64,000 bases of DNA, from contig JAKSYS010000243.1 in NCBI GenBank assembly GCA_022925895.1, forward strand, positions 1 through 64,000, given 5' to 3'. This DNA is from Fragilaria crotonensis (Eukaryota; Bacillariophyta; Fragilariophyceae; Fragilariales; Fragilariaceae). Within the stretch, counting starts at the first letter, position 1, and each line of letters begins with the position of its first letter. A model generated the notes under the pieces. It was not told where the DNA came from, made no database searches, and saw nothing but the letters and a program-made list of their open reading frames with translations. Made by a program: the position numbers and the translations under genes. Below are positions 41,778 to 52,065 of this stretch, piece after piece.

Positions 41778-43241
41778 CTATTCGGTTCGTTTCTTGCCTT
41801 CATTCTTGCTGTCCTTGATATCACGACTATCGTCGTCAAAATCTGAGAGGCGAGAATTCAGCTTGATTTCAATATTCTTCCCTCGTATCCGAATATCAAA
41901 CACAGCCACCGACGACTTGGCCTTGATGGCACCCAACATGTTTCCCAAAATAGGTGGATATGGGCACCATTCACCATTGACTTGACCAGTTTCCAGTGCA
42001 AACGCTGTCTTATGTAATGGACACACGATGCAGTCTTCCGAAGACAATCCGTCCTTAGTCGGTCGACGTTCCATCATGCCAGTCTCCAGGGGTGTTCCCA
42101 AGTGGGAGCAGGAATTGGCAATGCAGTAAATCTTCTTCCCATCACGGGTGGCCACCACCAACAGATCAACTCCTGCCACTCGAATTGGCTTAACTTCGCC
42201 GGGATCGATGCGGCTCTTGGGGAATGCCACGACCCATTCTTCATCCTTTTCGCCAAACCAGTCATTGGACACTAAGCCCGACACGAATCGTTGTGCTCCC
42301 CGGAATGGATTGTTGATACCAAATGTGAAGGGTGATGAGGATTTCTCAGTCGAGTCGTCCGAAATAGTTTTTGTCTCATTCTTACTACTCGACCGTGATG
42401 AAGAAAATAATGCTTGAGGAACGGATAGTATGTCCTTGTTCGTCCGATTCTCCTTCTTCGCCGGAAGGTCTTTCTGTATCGATGTTTCGTTTCCCCTGCG
42501 AAAAAATTGGAAAATATTTGGGAATCCATTGTTGCCATCCTGCGATTCCTTTCCAGCCACCTTGAGCACCAGCTTTTGTTGTTTTTGGTACACCTCTCCT
42601 TGTTCCTTGATCCTGGTAATTTTCTCTTCCAACCGTTGTTTGGCTACTGCCAGTGCTTCCTTCTTGTTCTTCTCCTTGGTCGAAGCCTCTTCCTTGGCCA
42701 ATTCCTTCAATGCCTGTTGGAATCGTTCCTGTTTCTTTCGAGTCACAGCCAGTCGATCCCTGAGTTCTCCGAGTCGCCGTTCTTCCTCTTGGGGCGACAT
42801 GCGCGTTCCCGATTGCAACATTTCATTGAGGAACTCCGTATCCTTGGCGGCATTGACCCGCTTTCGTAACTCATCGACAGTCTCAAAGACACCCGCAACA
42901 AGATTCGTCGTGGATTCTTCCAGTGCCTCGTCGAGTTCCATTTTGTCATTTTCGTCGTCGTCCTTTGAAAAGAATGGCATAAAGTTGGCAGTCAGAGTCG
43001 TTGTGCTCGTGGTGATTGTAAAACTACGACTCGGACGATTTTCGAGTGTCGTTCTGAACGGCGTCGTCGAAAAGGCATTCACAGGGAGAGTGATCAATGC
43101 CAACAAGACGACCAGATTCTTGGAAATCCACACAAGTCGAAGCTGTCGTTGTTGTTCCGTCCAACAATTGAAACGAATGCAACTATCGGCATTCAGTCTC
43201 CTCCTTCGAATCATCGTACTCATGTCCAGCGATAAGGACAT
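41778..43241 (-). CDS. Rieske [2Fe-2S] protein with coiled-coil region, plastid-targeted
   Basis: A 487-residue protein with a leader ISKNLVVLLALITLPVNAFSTTPF, again with Phe after the Ala cleavage site, pointing to the plastid. Residues ~100-190 are a charged coiled coil (EEERRLGELRDRLAVTRKKQERFQQALKELAKEE). The C-terminal part is a Rieske domain of the soluble ferredoxin/NirD type: EWVVAFPKSRIDPGEVKPIRVAGVDLLVV, then CSHLGTPL and CPLHKTAFALETGQ, giving C-x-H and C-x2-H cluster ligands. The cluster would accept one electron; the partner is unknown. The coiled coil in front of a Rieske domain is not an arrangement I can name. The ATG at 43241 is the first in frame. A long open frame on the other strand is a shadow. 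Confidence 0.88.
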   Translation of the reverse strand: MSLSLDMSTMIRRRRLNADSCIRFNCWTEQQRQLRLVWISKNLVVLLALITLPVNAFSTTPFRTTLENRPSRSFTITTSTTTLTANFMPFFSKDDDENDKMELDEALEESTTNLVAGVFETVDELRKRVNAAKDTEFLNEMLQSGTRMSPQEEERRLGELRDRLAVTRKKQERFQQALKELAKEEASTKEKNKKEALAVAKQRLEEKITRIKEQGEVYQKQQKLVLKVAGKESQDGNNGFPNIFQFFRRGNETSIQKDLPAKKENRTNKDILSVPQALFSSSRSSSKNETKTISDDSTEKSSSPFTFGINNPFRGAQRFVSGLVSNDWFGEKDEEWVVAFPKSRIDPGEVKPIRVAGVDLLVVATRDGKKIYCIANSCSHLGTPLETGMMERRPTKDGLSSEDCIVCPLHKTAFALETGQVNGEWCPYPPILGNMLGAIKAKSSVAVFDIRIRGKNIEIKLNSRLSDFDDDSRDIKDSKNEGKKRTE

Positions 43242-43504
43242 TTGTAGTGTAATAACTAATATCAACTATACTGGCAGCAGACTCTTGTGAGATGGGAAGC
43301 GATATCAATAGAGGCAAGTTCCTGCATTCAGCTGGACATGCCCTGTTCAATTCATGCCACCATTGATGGTTGTGTCCATCGTATCCATGAACACATTACA
43401 TGCCCATAGACTTCCCACACGAGTCGTACGTTAGTGCCCCTGCACGATGTCTCCGGTACAGCCCGATCTGCAACGCGGAACAAGTACGTGAGTCTTGGAT
43501 CCGC

Positions 43505-43573
43505 ATACTGTGTACTGTGTACTGTGTACTGTTCACTGTGTACTGTGCATTGTGCACTGCGCACTGTGCACTG
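43505..43573 (+). repeat. Heptanucleotide array, CTGTGTA/CTGTGCA type
   Basis: Roughly ten imperfect 7-bp copies that shift from TGTACTG to TGCACTG along the array. Same 7-bp period as the arrays at 5182 and 57208. Confidence 0.9.
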
Positions 43574-43848
43574 ACTTGTATCTCGTATCCCATGTCCCCT
43601 ACTACCTTGGTAGTCTTTGATTGATTCTTGTCAGCAAAGCGGAGCCTGCAGCATGTTAAGCCCATGGAACTCAACTCCCAATGTAGAATATCTCGGTAGC
43701 TTACCTTGCAATACAGCTGGCTCTTTTTAGGGAAGCAACATTGACTGGTGATCCAGCATCATTGACGCCTGGGCATTCCCTACGGACTACGGAGTCTTAA
43801 CATACCCATCGCCATCATGAACTAGCTGAAACCGCCAACACCTAGTAT

Positions 43849-44169
43849 CAGAGACGGGAATTTCTGAAAACATCAAACCCATGGGTACCCACGTAAAGCT
43901 ACGTTCACGGAAGTACCAGCCCAAACCCACCCAGAACCCATACGATCTACCAAGACCTACCCAAACCCACCCAAACCCAGTAGGGAGTACTGGAGTACAT
44001 GGTTCTACTACTACCGGTAGCAAACATCTACTGTCATTTTTTGCTATGATTTGCCGGCCCACCCAGACCCACCCATGAAATCCTGAGCTCACCCAAAACC
44101 CACCCTTAACCCAATGGGTTTGGGTGGGCCGTGGGTTTGGGTGGGCTGGGTTTGAAATTCCCGTCTCTG
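43849..44169. mobile_element. hAT-type MITE, 321 bp
   Basis: Perfect 16-bp terminal inverted repeats (CAGAGACGGGAATTTC at 43849-43864 and its complement at 44154-44169) are flanked by an exact 8-bp target duplication, CCTAGTAT (43841-43848 and 44170-44177). CAGAG ends with 8-bp duplications are the signature of hAT elements. The interior has no transposase; it is dominated by CCCAAACCCACC-type repeats arranged in opposite orientation in the two halves, so the whole element could fold back. Intact ends suggest a fairly recent insertion. Confidence 0.93.
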
Positions 44170-44383
44170 CCTAGTATGCTGCGATGCAGAGAAATGGGAA
44201 ACAGGAAGTCAGCGCAACAACTACTCAAGATTCAAGTCATTATGCACGTCAAGGTTGAATTGCTAGCTTCCACGGAATTTCTAGCTAGATTTGGAGTAGT
44301 GGGTAATCAGGTGCGGAGTACAAAGGAAACGCCCAAGCAGATCGCCGAAATGGCAAAAGTATAACGCAGCACCATAGTAATAC

Positions 44384-45595
44384 TTATGCGTCGATATTAA
44401 GTCCGTATCCGAATCTCATTACATTCTTGACGTGATCGAGTTCTCCAGAAAATTGAATGGTCGGTGCCCCGCCCATACCCAACTTGGCCTCCACATTGCT
44501 TTGAATCCGTCCTTCTCCATCGACACAGATCCCTATCTTGCTGCGCGTCAACTTGAATTCCGCACCCAACAAGACTTGCGAATCCAACGAGGTTGGCGAA
44601 CACGACAATTCCGCCGCGAGAGAGACGCGATTGGGTGTCACAGTTCGTTTGTAATTCAGTGTCAACATATCTTGACCGGCATTGTAGTTGCAACACATGG
44701 TGGATGTGACTGCTGCATCCGCACCATTATTATCCGCTGTCGAGGAATCGTCTTGCTCTGCCGCTGGCGCAGGCAAATTGAACTTGAGGGTGTAATTCGC
44801 CAGGAGGCCCTGATTGGCCGCAATGTAGATACCTTCACCTCCCATGGCAATGCGGGGGGTGATGCTCTGAAAGTAATTGCATCCGTACAGCAACCCGCCT
44901 CCCATACTACCGTATTTGAGATTGGCCGTCCATGTTTGGCCACCAAAATCAACCTCCGCCATGCATTGGTCCTGGGCACCATCGCCGTTGGCGGACAATC
45001 CCAACTGAAGTTTTCCCATACACAGTCCTCCCAAGAGCGCACGGTGGATGCGTCCATCGACACTGCCGCGATCAAAATCGATCCTAGTAAATAGGAGTCC
45101 TTGTTCGTCGGCGATTTGTGCAATGAAGGAGTACGTCTTGTTACGACCATCGGGAATCATGTTTGTTCCCAACCAAAAGGAGTGCACGACTGCCATGAAC
45201 GGTGACAACTGTTTGGAAATATCGAATCGCAATCCATCAAACGTATCGATGGAAACAAGACGTTTTCCATCCACGGCGGATTGTTCGTACGGGCCGGGAT
45301 TGGGGATGGAGGTTCTTGCAGCAGACGCGGCAGAGGCAATGGCGTCATCGGATGCAGCAGCTGCCGGTGGCGGTGGTGGAGGCGCGCCCGAGGAATCCGG
45401 AAGCGGAGGAGGCGGAAGTGGAGCGTCACATTTAACAGTAGGAATGGAGAAGGCATTTATCAAGAATGGATAGAGCGGCAGAGTTGCTTGGGCATTGACT
45501 TTGGATTGTGATAAAAATAGAGACTGCTTTTGATCACGGAGGCTTTGCATACCGGCAGTACGGTCGTCCGTCGACTTCGACGCACCTGTCCCCAT
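44384..45595 (-). CDS. TOM40: TOM40, mitochondrial outer-membrane import channel
   Basis: The 403-residue product belongs to the eukaryotic porin family, most like TOM40, the beta-barrel through which nearly all nuclear-encoded mitochondrial proteins enter. An N-terminal region with poly-Pro (PPPPLPDSSGAPPPPPP) leads into FDGLRFDISKQLSPFMAVVHSFWLG, a typical TOM40 opening, then NKTYSFIAQIADEQGLLFTRIDFDRGSVDGRIHRALLGG, QDQCMAEVDFGGQTWTANLKYG and YFQSITPRIAMGGEGIYI. The pattern of alternating beta strands continues to the end (KNVMRFGYGLNIDA), which supplies the last-strand sorting signal. VDAC is a possible alternative, but the GGxxxG and QS-x-TP pattern points to TOM40. Single exon, complete. 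Confidence 0.9.
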   Translation of the reverse strand: MGTGASKSTDDRTAGMQSLRDQKQSLFLSQSKVNAQATLPLYPFLINAFSIPTVKCDAPLPPPPLPDSSGAPPPPPPAAAASDDAIASAASAARTSIPNPGPYEQSAVDGKRLVSIDTFDGLRFDISKQLSPFMAVVHSFWLGTNMIPDGRNKTYSFIAQIADEQGLLFTRIDFDRGSVDGRIHRALLGGLCMGKLQLGLSANGDGAQDQCMAEVDFGGQTWTANLKYGSMGGGLLYGCNYFQSITPRIAMGGEGIYIAANQGLLANYTLKFNLPAPAAEQDDSSTADNNGADAAVTSTMCCNYNAGQDMLTLNYKRTVTPNRVSLAAELSCSPTSLDSQVLLGAEFKLTRSKIGICVDGEGRIQSNVEAKLGMGGAPTIQFSGELDHVKNVMRFGYGLNIDA

Positions 45596-46496
45596 AATGC
45601 CTTGTTACCGTGACGTGACGTTGCAACTTTTACAGAGTCCTTTGTTCACCTTCTAGCTTGTTATCTTGTTATGTTCTTACCTTCTTGCCTTGTTTGGTTG
45701 GAAGAGAAAGGGCAACAGAATGAGCAATGAGCCGTACAGCAGGCTTATAGCCGACCAAGGTCAAATGTTTTCACATGCAACGATTACGCAAAGTCCTACT
45801 AGAGTACATACTTCTACTGCATTACTACAGTACTTACAGGTAATCTACTGTACCAGAATATAACAAGAAACAAGAGTACCTGTTACTGCGGTATTGTACT
45901 TGTCCTCCAGTACCAGGTACTCAGTCCTAATGTTATTGCTTTATACAGCTGTTTATATGTTAAAAGGTACTGCACCTGACATACTACTGGTACTAGCGTA
46001 CCGATCTCTGGTTGAGATTTGAGCGGTCGGTGGAGGCTGTGATGATTCTTGCATGGATACATCAAGCCCGACGACTGACAGATTCTCCTTGCATGACGGG
46101 TCCGATTAGGTTTCACCAATTTGACGTCAGCGCCCACGTCGCAGTACTGATCGGATCTATCCATGACGGAATCTATCCTGGTACATAACTGAGGAACGTA
46201 TGCGCTTTATAGTACAGGGATTCAACCGAGAGGTATACACTTAATGCTTAATGTATACCGGATATTGGACCACCCTCACTGAATTCAGTTTTTTCGACTT
46301 AATTCAGTGTCATTTTTTAAAATAAGTGATCATTTGGGCTTCATGTTCTCGAGTTCTATGGCTCAGTACGATATGAAAGTACTAGTTGTGTGCAATACAG
46401 GTTATCAAGATGCACTTGTTTGAAGCGGTAGAAGTCGAGATATGATTAATTGAAGTTGGTATCTGTACCGAATTTTTTTATCGTTAAAAAAATATC
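45596..46496. other. Intergenic with inverted repeats before the piggyBac gene
   Basis: No gene seen. A near-palindrome GTATACACTTAATGCTTAAT lies near 46232, and CACTGAATT/AATTCAGTG arms (stem 9 bp) lie near 46277-46310. A related word ACTGAATTAAG recurs inverted at about 48754, past the transposase, and may mark sub-terminal repeats of the element. Confidence 0.45.
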
Positions 46497-48562
46497 ATGC
46501 CGAAAACTAAACGGTTACGCCATGGCGTCGGAGCCAAGATCACCGTCTACAAGAAGTTCCTTCACCCAAGGGCTGTCATTTCAAAAGGTATCCAAATGCA
46601 TCAAAGAATGATGTGCTGGACAACCTCCTTGTCATTGGACAGGAGGAGAGAATGGTTTCCAGGCGTTTGCAGGTCTGTTTGACGATGCGACACGACGATT
46701 TTGACGATGGTCAAATCCTGCATGCGGTCGCTCGATTTTGCAAGGTCACTCAAGAAGGACCCATTGAATCCTTATTTGATGTTATACCAACGAACGATGT
46801 GGAAAACGACAGGAGTGTGGCTGTTGGGGGCAACGAGAACGACGAGCGTGAAATCCCGTCAGTCTTGAATGAAGACGTCTCGAGTTTTCGCGCACAGGGA
46901 TTTGCAGTTGACGACGATAATGAGCCTGCTCCCGAAAACGTTCCAACTTCAAACGACACTGACACTGGTGATATATACCGACCCTGGGGAAGTGAACCCT
47001 TAGATGCTAGAAGGGTGGCTGGCGTCAGGGATGTCCAGCCTTCCTTGGTAAGTGCTGATCCATCAATGCACACCGCGTTGGGTTTCTTCCTTCACTTTTT
47101 GCCGCAGGAGTTCTTCAAAACAACCATTCTCCAAGCCACAAACGAAACACTTTCGGACCCTCTTACATGGGATGAGTTTCTGCGGTTCATGGCGATTCTG
47201 TTTCTCTTGGGAACAACTCAGGGAGTACAAAGACGTATGTTTTGGGCAAACGACATGCCAGACATTTTTTGTGGTGCCCCGTTTCGTCTGCATGCTTACA
47301 TGTCGAGGAGACGTTTTGAGGCGATTCTGAAGCATCTAAAGCTCACAACAACGCCTCCACCTGCATTCAAACATCCATTCCATCCTGTCAATGATATTAT
47401 TGATGCTTTCAACAAACACACGCAGGCTTGCTTCAGTCCGAGCTGGGTCTCTTGTTTGGATGAGTCCATGTCGGTCTGGACGAACATGTGGACGTGCCCT
47501 GGCTGGGTCTTTGTTCCAAGAAAACCCCATCCAAAGGGGAATGAATATCATTCAATTTGTTGTGGCTTGAGTGGAATAATGTTTGCAATTGAGCTCGTGC
47601 AAGGTAAGGACCGACCGTCGCAAATTCCGAACGAAAAATATTCGGAACACGGTAAGACAACTGGTCTGCTTATGAGATTGACCGAGTCCATTCACCACTC
47701 AGGAAGAGTGGTGATCATGGACAGCGGTTTCTGTGTGCTGAAAGGACTGGTGCAGTTGGCTTCTGTCGGTGTCTACGCATCGGCAGTAATTAAAAAGCGT
47801 CGTTACTGGCCGAAGTATATTGACGGCGCGGCGATCGACTCACATTTCGATTTGAAGGAGATCGGCACCACCGACAGCCTCCCAGGCACTTTGGACGGCA
47901 TCAACTTTAAAGTCTTCTGTATGAAGGAGGAAGACTACGTCATGAAATTGATGGCAACGTATGGAGCGCTGCGACCGATGGATGGAGGATTGACGCAACG
48001 AAGCGTGACTCGTCGAAGCGGCATTCGGGAAAATGTGAGTTTTGTTTACACCGAGCCCTTTTTTAACCATTTCAAGTTCAGGCACCAAGTTGATGACCAT
48101 AACAATGCCAGACACTCTCCAATATCATTGGAGGAGAGTATCAACACCAAGGATTGGAAGATACGAGTATTCACCTTTATCCTTGCTGTGGTCGAGGTGA
48201 ATGCACGACTCGCACACTCATACTTTTCTCAATCTGATACGCTTAGCCAACTGGAGTTCAGGCGATTACTTGCTAAGGAGTTGATGGAATTCTCGTTTGT
48301 CGTTAATACAGGCACAAGAAAGAGGACGAGGCGGAGTATGGAGCCCGTGGCATCTGTTTGCGGCGTGGAAACGGCTCCTGTCTACGCTGGAAATTGGACT
48401 GGAACGCAATGGCAGTTCCTCTCAACCAAATACCCGCAGCACATTTGCAAGACAGTCGGCTGCAAAAAACGCATAAGAACCTATTGCAAGTGCATGATAG
48501 GTTTCTGGATGTGTCCTGCTTGTATTGGTATGCACATTGCACAAATAGCTGAAGCCTCGTGA
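46497..48562 (+). CDS. piggyBac-like transposase, one frameshift
   Basis: Transposase of the DDE_Tnp_1_7 (piggyBac) type, which cuts and inserts at TTAA. The N-terminus (MPKTKRLRHGVGAKITVYKKFLHPR, 46497) is in one frame and the remaining 649 codons in another; the shift falls near 46580 in TTTCAAAAGG, joining to KRYPNASKNDVLDNLLVIG. The core carries the three catalytic acids: CLDESMSVW (Asp near 47459), VIMDSGFCVL (Asp near 47720) and HQVDDHNNARHS (near 48090), with FFLHFLPQEFFKTTILQATNETL and MFWANDMPDIFCGAPFR between. It ends in a Cys-rich finger, CKTVGCKKRIRTYCKCMIGFWMCPAC. The catalytic part looks undamaged, so the loss is recent, or the shift is an assembly error. I could not find convincing TTAA-flanked ends. 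Confidence 0.9.
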
Positions 48563-50637
48563 GCGACCGACGTAATTAAGGAAATCAAAAAATTGAATTT
48601 TTTTGCGACAGTTCTACATTTAATAACTTTCTATCTATCAGAGCCTCTAAACTGCTTCCAGTTGCATTATTGTAGAGGATTGCATGATTGATTCACAGCT
48701 CTTTCCGATTCGTGCAACGATGTTTTTTGATGAAGATAGAATTGAAAATGTGATCGACTGAATTAAGCGTTTTGGGTGATTTCTAAACCGATACTTTTCG
48801 GCAGTCCCAAAAATCCGTTCTGTGTAGACTTTAGTATATAGGGAAGGTACGAACTAGGCCCGCCCCAAAAGTCATACACCTAAGCGTATGACTTTCGGGG
48901 CGGACCTAATATGATTCAGGTCCGTGTCTGGATCAGTACTGTCGGTTAAGTAGTGGTTTTTAGAATAAATATACTTAGACAATTTGATTTCCTGCGTCGA
49001 GCGCACTACAACAAATAGCACATGTTCACATGTTGTAACGATGTGTGTCTGACGGTCGAAAACACATCTCGTGTGGAAATGCTGAACACTCCTATGGTGA
49101 ACTGTTGATGTTTCCCATGCAAAGAAGTAGAGCTAATTGCAGTTGATTGCTCCTTGAGCTTCGTCAAACCACGTTACTATGCATCAATGAGCAATCTACT
49201 ATTCTACGGCAATCAATTTTTGAGGCTATGGAATTAGGGGCTATCAAAAAATGGTCAAATTACTCGCCACCGGATTGTGGACATACTGGATGAGTTCAGA
49301 AATGGATTCAAGACAATGTGCGGTCACAGATTGAACTTATTAAAGCTTGTATGACCTGGGAACAGAGTATTTGAGAACAAAGGTTAGTTCGTATGTTCTG
49401 GTCATCGCCACTTGGGCAAAGTGCTTGATCAGGAGTATGAATATGAAGAAGGGAACGGACAACGACAAGCAACACTTACCTGCTGGAACCTATTTGAATC
49501 AACCACAAGTGCTGGCAGGTCTGAAGCGTTGCCATGGAGCAAATGCGGCCGCAATCCGTCTGGAACAGCCTGCGGAGCGGCAACGCCGTCGTGATCCTCA
49601 CTCTTCAATTGAACAAGTGGTGGCAAAGATCACACACTACGCACACGATGACTCCAGCAACGACAATGATGGGATCTCACGGCAACATGAGACCAATTAT
49701 TAACCGCTGGTATTAGTAACCTGCAAAACAAGCAGCAAGGCAGATGGTGAGAAATAGTCGAAAAAATAATTGGCTTGTTGATTTAAACAAGCACACAACA
49801 CAGCACAACGCACATCGTACGTCTGGGTACGTACCTAATTTTGGTTGAAGGCCATTGAGGAAACCTTTGATTTCACTTCGGACATGATTGCATGGGCGTA
49901 TTGTATCGAATGACATGGTGAAGATTGTTCGACACCATGTTTGTCTTGTGACAACATGGTGTTGACCGACATCTCTCGCTTGCGGTTTTTGTGGTTCCAG
50001 AGTTTTTATTCTGAAGTGTTAAAAGAACACGTATCTGAGAGCGGTTGATTTCATGACACTCGTGATTGTACTTCACAAGTAATTGCGGTATTTTTATTGT
50101 AAGTAATGACGAAAGACCTATACATGTTAGAATACTTTAATGTTCAAGAACATTAGAGGACTTCGTTGCCTATAAGATATATACCCTGCTCCAGAGGCAT
50201 ACCTTAGGTGTATACTTTTCTCCCTCGCTTATACGTATACCAGGTACTAGTACCTGGTACCTACAAGTACCAAATATGCATAGAAATACTACGAATTCTG
50301 GGACTTCGTGCTATAAAGTGCTCGTATCTCGTATGAACATGTCATACATACGACCGTACGCATCTCCCGCGTTCTATGCATCAGTAATCAGTACAGTACT
50401 ACTACCAGTTGCAGTGTAGAATAGTACATAGGCAAATACGATAGTGGTAATTATGGTCATTGTATATACAATACGTATATTTCATCCAAAATGAGGAAGT
50501 GGTCACGGATACACGGATCATGAATACAATGGCCATGCAGTCACGATTCACGATATATATGAATTCAATCGTGGTTTCGTTCTGTGGGAGTTGACAGAAG
50601 CGTCTTCACTCCTCACACAAAAACCAAACTCGCAGAT
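48563..50637. other. Intergenic with one strong hairpin and palindromes
   Basis: No gene seen; a 118-codon frame at 49347-49703 has no recognised domain. A 54-bp hairpin occupies 48855-48908. A perfect 22-bp palindrome of GGTACC/TACTAG words lies at 50238-50259, inside a GTAC-rich stretch. Confidence 0.5.
48855..48908 (-). other. 54-bp hairpin, 23-bp arms
   Basis: Arms 48855-48877 and 48886-48908 pair with two mismatches around an 8-nt loop. In RNA from the minus strand both mismatches become G-U pairs, so the stem would be fully paired. It is bordered by TA on both sides, which would also suit a minimal palindromic Tc1/mariner-type MITE. Confidence 0.8.
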
Positions 50638-52065
50638 ATGATCTTGCACCATATCACAGCTTCTAGGCTCATCGTCCTTGTCATGATGGCATTGGGAACG
50701 AACGCCGAGTCACCATCCATCTTTTGTCCTGAGTCCCAACCTGTTGTGGGGTCATCCTGCGCTCCCTTCGGGGATTACAACTTGTGCAATTACGGCGAGT
50801 TCTGTTGCCCTGACAAAGATGGTGCATGCACGACGGATACAATTTGTTTTTGCGACAGTGATTCAACCGTCTCCTGTCATCAAGACCAAGAATGGGGAAG
50901 TATCCCTTGTGTGTCTGTATGTCCCGAAACACCACCTGCAAATGGCGACAAATGTGATGTTGACAGTCGATTCAAATGCAGCTACGGTAATCCTTTTGTC
51001 TGCGATAGCACGGGCATGTCATACGATAGCGAACATGAGTGTTACTGTGCTGATGGAGTCTTCGTTTGCAATTCCAATGCCTGTCCTGTCTCTTGCCCTT
51101 TGGAAAAGCCAAGTGATGGCGATACCTGTAAACCCTTCGTCGACTACACCTGTACTTATGGAGAGTTGTGTTGTCCTGGAGACACGAATGAGACATGCGT
51201 GCCAGAGAAGACATGTTCATGTGAAGATTCTGCCATTCAGTGCTACCAAGCTGAGTCTGAAGGCAGTCTTCTGTGCCCTTCCCTCTGTCCTGACAAGCCG
51301 CCTGACACCTTCGATACATGCAATATTGATAGTCGATTCCTGTGTGCCTACGGCAACCCAATGGTCTGTGATGAGGCTGGATGGACGTTCGAAAATGAAA
51401 AACAATGCTATTGTTATGACGGTCATTTTGTTTGCTCGTCCAACGTCTGCCCAGTTGGATGTCCAGTGACTCCACCAAAAGCTGGTGATTCATGCTCTGC
51501 TTCCTTCGCTAGCTACTCATGCTCCTACGGCGAGGTCTGCTGTCCTGGAGACGACGAAAGTGACGTGTGCGTCCCTGAGACGAGTTGCTATTGCGACGAA
51601 TCCGACATGACCATCAAATGCCTAGAGCCTTCAATTGTATGCCCATCGGTCTGCCCTGTTTCGAAGCCGATCGATGGCGACACACTTTGCAATATTGATG
51701 AGCGATATGTGTGTGAGTACAACACAGGGGTGTGCCCAATCCCATTTGATTATCCAGATGCAATCTGCACTTGTTCCTCTGGACACTATGCTTGTCAAGA
51801 CTATTGCCCCATCATGAGCGTCGATTTTGGCGATCTCGATGGTCCTCCTGTTTCTCCTTTTGTCCCTGGAACTCCAGAGGAAGTTGTGACATCTCCAAGC
51901 GCCGTTTTGGACGATACAGATGGAGGTCTCGATCAGAGCAATGACAAGAAGAAGAAGGGTAAGGCGAAGAAGAAGAAGAGAAAGAAGTCAACTGAGAAGG
52001 ACAGGAGGGATGATAAGGGGGATGGTAAGACAAGGAAACTCCTCAGGAGTAAGTTGGAGGATTAA
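50638..52065 (+). CDS. Secreted Cys-rich repeat protein with Lys-rich tail
   Basis: A 475-residue protein starts MILHHITASRLIVLVMMALGTNAESP, a signal peptide. The body has tandem modules, each with two halves: CP...PxxGxxCxxFxxYxCxYGExCCPGD...CVPExxCxCxxS and CPxxPPxxxDxCxxDSRFxCxYGNPxVCDxxG...CYCxDGxFVCxSNxCPVxCP. Two and a half such repeats fill residues 30-400. The many fixed Cys imply disulfide-held extracellular modules. The last ~60 residues are highly basic (KKKKGKAKKKKRKKS, KTRKLLRSKLED), which could bind acidic polysaccharide or silica; that is inference. I know no named family for it. The ATG at 50638 is preferred to an upstream non-ATG extension because it begins the leader. No intron needed. 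Convergent with the EGF gene. Confidence 0.8.
   Translation: MILHHITASRLIVLVMMALGTNAESPSIFCPESQPVVGSSCAPFGDYNLCNYGEFCCPDKDGACTTDTICFCDSDSTVSCHQDQEWGSIPCVSVCPETPPANGDKCDVDSRFKCSYGNPFVCDSTGMSYDSEHECYCADGVFVCNSNACPVSCPLEKPSDGDTCKPFVDYTCTYGELCCPGDTNETCVPEKTCSCEDSAIQCYQAESEGSLLCPSLCPDKPPDTFDTCNIDSRFLCAYGNPMVCDEAGWTFENEKQCYCYDGHFVCSSNVCPVGCPVTPPKAGDSCSASFASYSCSYGEVCCPGDDESDVCVPETSCYCDESDMTIKCLEPSIVCPSVCPVSKPIDGDTLCNIDERYVCEYNTGVCPIPFDYPDAICTCSSGHYACQDYCPIMSVDFGDLDGPPVSPFVPGTPEEVVTSPSAVLDDTDGGLDQSNDKKKKGKAKKKKRKKSTEKDRRDDKGDGKTRKLLRSKLED

Noticed and set aside
42430-43290. 286-codon ORF on the + strand opposite the Rieske gene
   Set aside because: Ser/Phe/Leu-rich antisense shadow of a gene with clear domains on the other strand.
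46200-48800. TTAA-flanked ends for the piggyBac-like element
   Set aside because: TTAA occurs several times on both sides but no pair is followed by matching inverted repeats; only a weak sub-terminal ACTGAATTAAG pair is seen.
49347-49703. 118-codon ORF
   Set aside because: No domain, no leader, overlapping frames of equal length nearby, in repeat-rich intergenic DNA.
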